A stretch of DNA of 64,000 bases from Streptomyces caniscabiei (lineage in GTDB: Bacteria > Actinomycetota > Actinomycetes > Streptomycetales > Streptomycetaceae), in NCBI RefSeq assembly GCF_014930365.1, contig NZ_JABXWI010000014.1, positions 124,001-188,000 of the forward strand. The letters run 5' to 3'. A program made the translations under genes and the position numbers. The notes beneath the pieces were generated by a model. The model was not told the DNA's origin, did not search any database, and saw only the letters and a list, made by a program, of their open reading frames with translations. Shown one piece after another: positions 58,491 through 64,000 of this stretch. How positions within the stretch are numbered: the stretch's first letter is position 1; the number at the start of each line of letters is the position of its first letter.

Positions 58491-59897
58491 CTACTGCGCC
58501 CTCACCCGCCGGGCGCCCCGAGGCCCCCGTACGACCACGGCCAGCAGGGACGCGGCCAGGCACACCGCGCTGAGGCTGGTCCAGACGACGTCGTACGCGC
58601 CGAAGAGATCGCGGGCGGTGGCGCCGAGGAACGCGGAGGCGCCCGCGCCGAGTTGGTGGGCGGAGTTGACCCAGCCGAAGACGATCGGGCCGTTCTCGCC
58701 GTAGACGCGGTCGCTGAGGGCGATGACCGGTGGGACGGTGGCGACGTCGACGAGGCCGTAGACCACGACGAAGACGATCATCGTGGGGGTGACGGTGGAC
58801 GAGAACACCATCGGCAGCGCCAGCAGGGTGAGCGCGCGGACCGCGAAGTACGCGGAGAGCAGCCGGCTCGGGTCGAAGCGGTCGGTGAGCCAGCCGGAGA
58901 AGACCGCGCCCAGCGCGGAGAACACGCCGATCAGCGAGAGCAGCGACGCGGCGGCGGTGGCGCGCATGCCGTGGTCGTGGGCGGCCGGCGCCCAGTTGCT
59001 CCACATGATCCCGTTGGTGGAGGCGCCGCAGATGACGAACATCCCGGCCAGGACCCAGAACGGCCCGGTCCGCGCGGCGTCGAACAGCACCGTCAGCGCC
59101 CGCCGCGCCGCCCCCGACGCCGGCGGCGGCTTCGGTACGAACTCCCGCGCCCCGTAAGGCTTCGCGCCCACGTCCGCAGGGTGGTCGCGCAGCAGCAGGA
59201 GGACGAGGGCGGTCACCGCGAGGGCGACGAATGCCATCGTCACCACCGGCGGGCGCCAGCCGTGCCGGTCGACGCCCCAGGCCAGCAGCGGCAGGAAGAG
59301 GAGCTGGCCCAGGTGGCTGGAGGAACTGAGCACTCCGGTGACCAGTCCGCGCCGCCGCTCGAACCAGTTGCCGGTGACGCTCGCGGCGAACGTCATGGTG
59401 AGGCATCCGCTGCCGAGCCCGATCAACACGCCCCAGTAGGCGGTCAGTTGCCAGGGCTGGGCCATCACGCTGGTGAGCAGCGCGCCCGCCGTCACGAGCA
59501 GCAGGGCGCCGACGACCACGCGCCGGATGCCGACCCGGTCCATCAGCGCGGCGGCGAAGGGGGCCGTGAGACCGAAGAGCACCATGTTCACCGAGGCGGC
59601 GAGGGCGATCTGGCCCCGGTCCCAGGCGTAGCTCTCGTGCAGCGGGGTCACGAGCAGCCCGGGAACGGTGGTGAAGGCCCCGGCGGTGACGATGGCGGCC
59701 CCGGCGGCGAGGGCCACGGACCAGGCGCGGTGGAGACGTGGGCCCGGGGGGCCGGCCCTCCCGCCCTCGTGGGCCCCGGTCCGCTCGTGTCCAGGAGTGG
59801 GTCCAGGAGTGGGTTCAGGGGTGGGTTCGGGGGTGAGTTCAGGCGCGTTTTCGGTGGCGTGCTCGGGGTCTGTGGTCCGGGTCGTCAGCTCAGCCAT
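58491..59897 (-). CDS. MFS transporter
   Basis: The protein has 468 residues from the ATG at 59895-59897. A Pro/Glu/Thr repeat (PEPTPEPTPGPTPG) lies at about 20-36 before the first helix. It has 12 membrane segments, including MVLFGLTAPFAAALMDRVGIRRVVVGAL and TGNWFERRRGLVTGVLSSSSHLGQLLFLPL, close to the oxalate/formate antiporter-like MFS group. It diverges from a GlxA-type regulator that probably controls it. The substrate is unknown. Confidence 0.85.
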   Translation of the reverse strand: MAELTTRTTDPEHATENAPELTPEPTPEPTPGPTPGHERTGAHEGGRAGPPGPRLHRAWSVALAAGAAIVTAGAFTTVPGLLVTPLHESYAWDRGQIALAASVNMVLFGLTAPFAAALMDRVGIRRVVVGALLLVTAGALLTSVMAQPWQLTAYWGVLIGLGSGCLTMTFAASVTGNWFERRRGLVTGVLSSSSHLGQLLFLPLLAWGVDRHGWRPPVVTMAFVALAVTALVLLLLRDHPADVGAKPYGAREFVPKPPPASGAARRALTVLFDAARTGPFWVLAGMFVICGASTNGIMWSNWAPAAHDHGMRATAAASLLSLIGVFSALGAVFSGWLTDRFDPSRLLSAYFAVRALTLLALPMVFSSTVTPTMIVFVVVYGLVDVATVPPVIALSDRVYGENGPIVFGWVNSAHQLGAGASAFLGATARDLFGAYDVVWTSLSAVCLAASLLAVVVRGPRGARRVRAQ

Positions 59898-59967
59898 GGG
59901 TCCAGCCTGCTGGGCCGGGGCCGCCCCCACGAGTGGCCAGATGGACCTGGTGCGCAAGAATATGGCC

Positions 59968-60957
59968 ATGTCTGTCTTCGCCCATCCCGGACGCCACCGC
60001 GTCGCCGTACTGGCCCGTCAGATGCTCCTGCCCATCGAACTGGGCATCGTGCACCAGCTGTTCGGCCAGGCCAGAGAGGGCGCGACGGCGGAGGGGGAGC
60101 CGCTGTACGAGGTCGTCACCTGCGGGCTGCGCGCCGGAGTCACCCGCACGGACGGCGACTTCACGGTCGACGTGCCCCACGGCCCGGAGGCGCTGGCCGA
60201 GGCGGACACCGTCATCGTCCTCTCCTCCCACGACGACTACGTCCAGGACACCCCCGACCTCACCGCCCCGCTCACCGAAGCCCTCGCCCGTATCCGCCCC
60301 GGCACGCGGATGGCCTCCATCTGCACCGGCGCCTTCGTCCTCGCGTCCGCCGGACTGCTCGACGGGCACACGGCCACCACGCACTGGCGGTACACCGACC
60401 TGTTCGCCCGGCTGTTCCCCCGGGTCGAGCTGGACCCCGACGTCCTCTACACCGACGGCGGTGACGTCCTGACCTCCGCCGGCTGCGCCTCCGGCATCGA
60501 CCTGTGCCTGCACATGATCCGCCGCGACCACGGCACGGCCGTCGCGGGTGACGTGGCCCGCCGCACGGTCGTGCCCCCGCACCGCGAGGGCGGCCAGGTC
60601 CAGTACGTACGGCGCCCCGTGCCCGCCCTCGCGGCGCCCGCCACCTCCGCCGCCCGTGAATGGGCGCTGCGGCACCTCCACGAGCCGGTCACCCTGGGGC
60701 AGTTGGCGGCCCGGGAGGCGATGAGCGTGCGCAACTTCAACCGGCGGTTCCGCGACGAGGTGGGCATGACGCCGATGAACTGGCTCACCCGGCAACGCGT
60801 CGAGCGGGCGCGGGAGTTGCTGGAGGAGTCCGACCTCCCGGTCGACCAGATCGCGGCCCGCACCGGCCTCGGCACGGCGGCCAACCTACGCCGGCACTTC
60901 CAGGAGACGCTGGGCACGTCCCCGAGCGCGTACCGGACGACGTTCCGCGGTGCGTGA
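59968..60957 (+). CDS. GlxA-type AraC regulator, second copy
   Basis: This 329-residue protein has a DJ-1/PfpI-like domain (VAVLARQMLLPIELGIVHQLFG, ASICTGAFVLASAGLLDGHTATTHWRYTDLFARLFP) and a C-terminal AraC domain (HEPVTLGQLAAREAMSVRNFNRRFRDEVGMTPMNWLTRQRVERARELLEESDLPVDQIAARTGLGTAANLRRHFQETLGTSP). ATG 59962 is an in-frame alternative. It is the second GlxA-type regulator in 3 kb, read from the opposite side of the MFS gene, which is its likely target. Confidence 0.9.
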   Translation: MSVFAHPGRHRVAVLARQMLLPIELGIVHQLFGQAREGATAEGEPLYEVVTCGLRAGVTRTDGDFTVDVPHGPEALAEADTVIVLSSHDDYVQDTPDLTAPLTEALARIRPGTRMASICTGAFVLASAGLLDGHTATTHWRYTDLFARLFPRVELDPDVLYTDGGDVLTSAGCASGIDLCLHMIRRDHGTAVAGDVARRTVVPPHREGGQVQYVRRPVPALAAPATSAAREWALRHLHEPVTLGQLAAREAMSVRNFNRRFRDEVGMTPMNWLTRQRVERARELLEESDLPVDQIAARTGLGTAANLRRHFQETLGTSPSAYRTTFRGA

Positions 60958-61009
60958 GCTGCGTGACCTGGGTGCGTGACCGCGGTGCGTGAGCTACCGG
61001 ACGCCGAGC

Positions 61010-61039
61010 GGGGCGGCCCCTTAGCGAAGGGGCCGCCCC
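61010..61039 (-). terminator. Terminator of the ectoine operon
   Basis: GGGGCGGCCCCTT, loop AGCG, AAGGGGCCGCCCC is a perfect 13-bp stem 16 bases after the ectD stop codon. Confidence 0.9.
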
Positions 61040-61055
61040 ATGGTCGTACCGTCGC

Positions 61056-61970
61056 TCACATGCCGCGCGGGAACTCCCGGTTGCCCAGGTGCTGCGGGCG
61101 GGGCACGGGCGCGGCGTACGGCTCCTCCAGGGTGTTCTCCACGCTGTTGTAGACGATGAAGATGTTGGAGCGCGCGAACGGGGTGATGTTGCCGTTCGAG
61201 CCGTGCATCAGGTTGGAGTCGAACATCACCGCGGACCCGGCGGGCCCGGCGATCTGCCGGATGCCGTGCTCCTGGGCCATCCGCGTCAGGTGCTCGGGAC
61301 CGGGCGAGCCCACGGTGATCTTGTGCACCCGCAGCGACTCCTTGTGGAAGTCGAGGGGCGTCTCGCCGACCGAGGGGATGAACGTCCGGTGCGTCCCCGG
61401 CATGACCATGAGGGGCCCGTTGAACTCGTAGTTCTCGCTCAGCGCGATGGACACGCTGAACGCGCGCGGCCGGGGCATCCCGTCCTCGGCGTGCCAGGTC
61501 TCGAAGTCCGAGTGCCAGTCGAACTGGGCGCCGCCGAAGCCGGGCTTGTAGTTGACGCGGCTCTGGTGGATGTACACCTCCGAGTCCAGCACCTGCCGGG
61601 CCACGTCCATCAGCCGGGGCGAGGTGAGCAGGTCGGCGAAGACCTCGCTGACCTTCTCCACCTCGAACACGGAACGCAGACGGTCGGAGTCCGGCTCCAG
61701 CACCACGCGGTCGCCCGCCAGGATCGCCGGGTCCTCGCTCAGCCGCTGGAGCTCCGCGCGGTAGAGCTGGACCTCCTGCTCGCTGAGCAGGGCGTCGAAG
61801 ACATGGAAGCCGTCGGCCTCGTAGCGCTCCAGCTCCCGCCGGTTCAGCGGCCCCTCCCGGGTGCCCCACACGGTCGGGTCGACGCGCGGCTGGGCGACGG
61901 CCTCACCGGTGACCCGGGTCGGGTAGTGGTCGGGGCGGGTGGAGGTCGAGGGGGTGGTGGCGGTGGTCAT
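61056..61970 (-). CDS. ectD: Ectoine 5-hydroxylase
   Basis: This 304-residue Fe(II)/2-oxoglutarate dioxygenase converts ectoine to 5-hydroxyectoine. The iron ligands are His153 and Asp155 in FDWHSDFETWH, with His256 in LMHGSNGN. The conserved segments VYIHQSRVNYKPGFGGAQFDWHSDFETWHAEDGMPRPRA and MVMPGTHRTFIPSVGETP are typical. The ATG overlaps the ectA stop codon by 4 bases. It is the last gene of the operon, before a strong terminator. Confidence 0.95.
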   Translation of the reverse strand: MTTATTPSTSTRPDHYPTRVTGEAVAQPRVDPTVWGTREGPLNRRELERYEADGFHVFDALLSEQEVQLYRAELQRLSEDPAILAGDRVVLEPDSDRLRSVFEVEKVSEVFADLLTSPRLMDVARQVLDSEVYIHQSRVNYKPGFGGAQFDWHSDFETWHAEDGMPRPRAFSVSIALSENYEFNGPLMVMPGTHRTFIPSVGETPLDFHKESLRVHKITVGSPGPEHLTRMAQEHGIRQIAGPAGSAVMFDSNLMHGSNGNITPFARSNIFIVYNSVENTLEEPYAAPVPRPQHLGNREFPRGM

Positions 61971-62584
61971 GCCTTCTTCTCCTTCTCGGGGTGGGTGGTC
62001 GTGCCGGTGGTGAGGGTGCCCGTGACCGGGTCCGTGAGAGGGCCGGCGAGGGGGCCGATGCGGTGCAGGACCTCGTCGTGGTGGCCGTCGCCGAGCCACG
62101 CGGCCGGGAACAGCACGCGTTCGGTGACCTCGGCCGACCGCTTGCGGGCGTACTGCTTGAGGACCATCTGGATGGCCTTGTTGTCCGCGGACACGGTGGC
62201 CTCGACATGGCGGGCACCACGCTCGCGCTGCCGCTCCGCCGCCGCCTCGAAGAGCCGTACGCCGAGGAACGGGATGCCGTGCCGGGGGCTGACGGCCGTC
62301 TGCCAGACGAAGTACGTGTCGGGCTCGTCCGGGCGCCGGTAGCCGGTGAGGAAGCCGACGATCTCACCGTTCACGGTGGCGAGCAGCGAGCAGTCGGCGA
62401 AGTCCCGGAACCACAGGACGTAGGAGTAGGGGCTGTTGGTGTCCAGGCCGGGGGTGCCCTTGACCAACTCCCAGACCGCGAAGCCGTCTTCGGGGCGGGG
62501 CTCGCGGAAGACGGCCCGGCGGGTCGGTTCGGGGGAGGGGGTCACGGGCCGCGCCCGGTTCTCGGTGGTGGTGGGGCTGGTCAC
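61967..62584 (-). CDS. ectA: Diaminobutyrate acetyltransferase, placed third
   Basis: This 205-residue GNAT enzyme acetylates L-2,4-diaminobutyrate. It carries REPRPEDGFAVWELVKGTPGLDTNSPYSYVLWFRDFADCSLLATVNGEIVGFLTGYRRPDEPDTYFVWQTAV, an EctA pattern. Where relatives have the acetyl-CoA loop RGxGxG, this reads SPRHGIPFLGVRLF, a divergent form. Its GTG overlaps the ectC stop and its stop overlaps the ectD start, so it is translationally coupled to both. Position after ectC is unusual. Confidence 0.9.
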   Translation of the reverse strand: MTSPTTTENRARPVTPSPEPTRRAVFREPRPEDGFAVWELVKGTPGLDTNSPYSYVLWFRDFADCSLLATVNGEIVGFLTGYRRPDEPDTYFVWQTAVSPRHGIPFLGVRLFEAAAERQRERGARHVEATVSADNKAIQMVLKQYARKRSAEVTERVLFPAAWLGDGHHDEVLHRIGPLAGPLTDPVTGTLTTGTTTHPEKEKKA

Positions 62585-63045
62585 GGCCGGCCCACCCCCT
62601 CGGGGGTCGGGCCGGGTGCCTCGGTCGGCACGGGCGTCCCGGCCGGCACCGGTGTCTCGGGCAGCAGCGGGTACGCGCCGGTCGCGTCGTGGTCCTCGGC
62701 GCCGGTCACCGGCGGGTTGAAGACGCAGACGTAACGGGAGTCCGTCCTCGGGCGGAGCGTGTGCCGCTCGTGGCCGTCGAGGAGGTACATCGTGCCCGGC
62801 GTGATCCAGTGCTTCTCGCCGGTCTCCTCGTCGGTGAGCTCGGACTCGCCCGCCACGCACAGCACGGCCTCGATGTGGTGGGCGTACCACATGGTCGTCT
62901 CGGTGCCGGCGTAGACGGTGGTCTCGTGCAGGGAGAAGCCGACCTGCTCCTTGGCGAGCACGATGCGCTTGCTCTCCCAGGTGCCCGACTTCGCCCGCAC
63001 ATGACGGTCGGTGTTCTCGATGTCCTTGAACGATCGGACGATCAC
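62581..63045 (-). CDS. ectC: L-ectoine synthase with Pro/Thr tail
   Basis: This 154-residue cupin closes N-acetyl-diaminobutyrate to ectoine. The text MIVRSFKDIENTDRHVRAKSGTWESKRIVLAKEQVGFSLHETTVYAGTETTMWYAHHIEAVLCV...ITPGTMYLLDGHERHTL...VCVFNPPVTGAEDHD matches EctC, including the metal and ring-closing site residues. Most EctC proteins end near residue 130; here a Pro/Thr/Val-rich tail (LPETPVPAGTPVPTEAPG) adds over 20 residues. The start is a GTG. It stands 80 bases after ectB, with a tandem-repeat tract between. Confidence 0.95.
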   Translation of the reverse strand: MIVRSFKDIENTDRHVRAKSGTWESKRIVLAKEQVGFSLHETTVYAGTETTMWYAHHIEAVLCVAGESELTDEETGEKHWITPGTMYLLDGHERHTLRPRTDSRYVCVFNPPVTGAEDHDATGAYPLLPETPVPAGTPVPTEAPGPTPEGVGRP

Positions 63046-63062
63046 GGTGAGTTCGATCCTTT

Positions 63063-63126
63063 CAGTGGGTCAGTGGGTCAGTGGGTCAGTGGGTCAGTGG
63101 GTCGGTGGGTCGGTGGGTCGGTGGGT
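63063..63126. repeat. Eight 8-bp tandem repeats between ectB and ectC
   Basis: CAGTGGGT (five copies) and CGGTGGGT (three copies) stand head to tail and touch the ectB stop codon. The tract makes up most of the 80-bp ectB-ectC gap. Such tracts change copy number easily. Confidence 0.95.
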
Positions 63127-64000
63127 CAGGCGGTCTCGCGGACGGCTCGGGCCAGGACGCTCAGCCCTTCGTCCAGTTCCTCGGGGGTCACGGTCAGCGG
63201 CGGCAGCAGCTTGACCACCTCGTCCTCGGGACCCGAGGTCTCCAGGAGCAGACCGAGCTCGAAGGCCCGTCGGCAGACGGCCGAGGCCCGGCCCCGGTCG
63301 GTGAACTCGACGCCCCGGACCAGGCCGCGCCCCCGGTGGACGGCGTCCCGGTGCTCGTCGACCAGGGCGAGCAGCGCCTGCTCGACCTGCTCGCCACGGG
63401 CGAGGGTCTGCTTCTCGGTCTGGTCGTCGGACCAGTACGCGGCGAGCGCGGCGGACGCGGTGACGAACGCGGGGTTGTTGCCGCGGAAGGTGCCGTTGTG
63501 CTCGCCGGGCTCCCAGACGTCCCACTCCGGTTTGCACAGCGTCAGCGACATCGGCAGGCCGTACCCGCTGATCGACTTGGAGAGGGTGACGATGTCGGGC
63601 GTGATGCCCGCCTCCTCGAACGAGAAGAAGGCGCCGGTCCGCCCGCAGCCCATCTGGATGTCGTCGACGATGAGCAGCATGTCGTGCCGTTCGCACAGCA
63701 CGGCCAGCGCACGCAGCCACTCGGGGCGGGCGACGTTGACGCCACCCTCGCCCTGCACCGTCTCGACGATCACCGCGGCGGGCGTGTCCACGCCCGAGCC
63801 CCGGTCCTCCAACAGCCGCTCGAACCACAGCAGTTCGGGCGCGCCGTCGCTACGGTCGTCGACGTAACCGTCGTACGGCAGTCGTACGGCGTGCGCCAGG
63901 GGCACTCCGGCTCCCGCCCGCTTGAAGGCGTTGCCGGTGACGGCGAGCGAGCCGAGGGACATGCCGTGGAAGGCGTTGGTGAAGGAGACGACCGTCTCCC
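63126..64000 (-). CDS. ectB: Diaminobutyrate aminotransferase (partial)
   Basis: At least 291 C-terminal residues of this PLP aminotransferase are visible; the 5' end is beyond the window. It converts aspartate-beta-semialdehyde to L-2,4-diaminobutyrate with glutamate. ETVVSFTNAFHGMSLGSLAVTGN, PAAVIVETVQGEGGVNVA, LLIVDDIQMGCGRTGAFFSFEEAGITPDIVTLSKSISGYGLPMSL (PLP Lys in LSKS) and NNPAFVTASAAL are typical. It is the first visible gene of the leftward ectB-ectC-ectA-ectD operon. Confidence 0.95.
   Translation of the reverse strand, partial: ETVVSFTNAFHGMSLGSLAVTGNAFKRAGAGVPLAHAVRLPYDGYVDDRSDGAPELLWFERLLEDRGSGVDTPAAVIVETVQGEGGVNVARPEWLRALAVLCERHDMLLIVDDIQMGCGRTGAFFSFEEAGITPDIVTLSKSISGYGLPMSLTLCKPEWDVWEPGEHNGTFRGNNPAFVTASAALAAYWSDDQTEKQTLARGEQVEQALLALVDEHRDAVHRGRGLVRGVEFTDRGRASAVCRRAFELGLLLETSGPEDEVVKLLPPLTVTPEELDEGLSVLARAVRETA

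Noticed and set aside
63063..63126. CRISPR-like repeat array
   Set aside because: Eight-base units with no spacers form a microsatellite-like tract.

Overview
This 64 kb window is chromosomal DNA of a Streptomyces-type actinomycete. The GC content is very high, with third positions almost all G or C. Many genes start on GTG. Many others have a TANNNT box 6-8 bases before the start codon and no ribosome site, which suggests leaderless mRNAs. Marker genes agree: an SsgA-like sporulation protein, DasR-type operators on GlcNAc PTS genes, RDD/DUF2510 proteins, DUF1707 and DUF7848 proteins, and an ectoine/hydroxyectoine cluster.

Positions 1 to about 6560 are the integrase end of an integrated element. 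A leftward operon holds a terminase-small-subunit-like protein and two unknown proteins. An HNH endonuclease diverges from it. A second leftward operon of small actinomycete accessory genes faces a GntR repressor and an XRE-TPR regulator. A tyrosine integrase lies just outside the 3' end of a tRNA-Cys gene. The other element end is left of the window.

Positions 6637 to about 29640 hold core and semi-core genes. These include an MFS exporter, an RHH-Doc toxin-antitoxin pair, a helicase, an IclR gene, a divergent hydrolase/MarR pair with two operators, a Lon-domain protease, AsnC with 4-hydroxyphenylpyruvate dioxygenase, a TPR protein, a GlcD-like oxidase and SsgG. They continue with two RDD membrane proteins, a secreted M6 protease, NAD salvage (pncA, pncB) facing clpS, and DUF2017.

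Positions 30014 to about 39880 hold an amino-acid permease and a CysO-dependent cysteine pathway. That pathway comprises the JAMM peptidase mec, a LacI regulator, a short Cys-ending leader peptide, cysO and cysM. Next come a metallo-beta-lactamase-fold enzyme, the GlcNAc PTS genes nagE2 and nagF with three dre-like sites, RNase PH, a lipoprotein and rdgB. A tRNA-Leu and an HNH protein with four repeated modules follow.

Positions 41224 to about 58030 hold bcp, DUF3618, a GroES-like gene and a guanidine-III riboswitch in front of a guanidinium exporter. Then come a bifunctional penicillin-binding protein with a huge repetitive N-terminus, a three-gene ABC transporter, and a DUF1707 gene broken by a stop codon. 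The stretch ends with an SGNH hydrolase, DUF445, an MFS transporter, small membrane proteins and a GlxA-type regulator. From 58146 there is a small membrane protein, then an MFS gene diverging from a second GlxA-type regulator. The window ends in an ectoine operon read leftward in the order ectB-ectC-ectA-ectD, which is not the usual ectABCD order. A tract of eight 8-bp repeats separates ectB from ectC.

A short GC-rich intergenic palindrome family recurs at 16.4, 34.8, 50.7, 55.3 and 58.0 kb.
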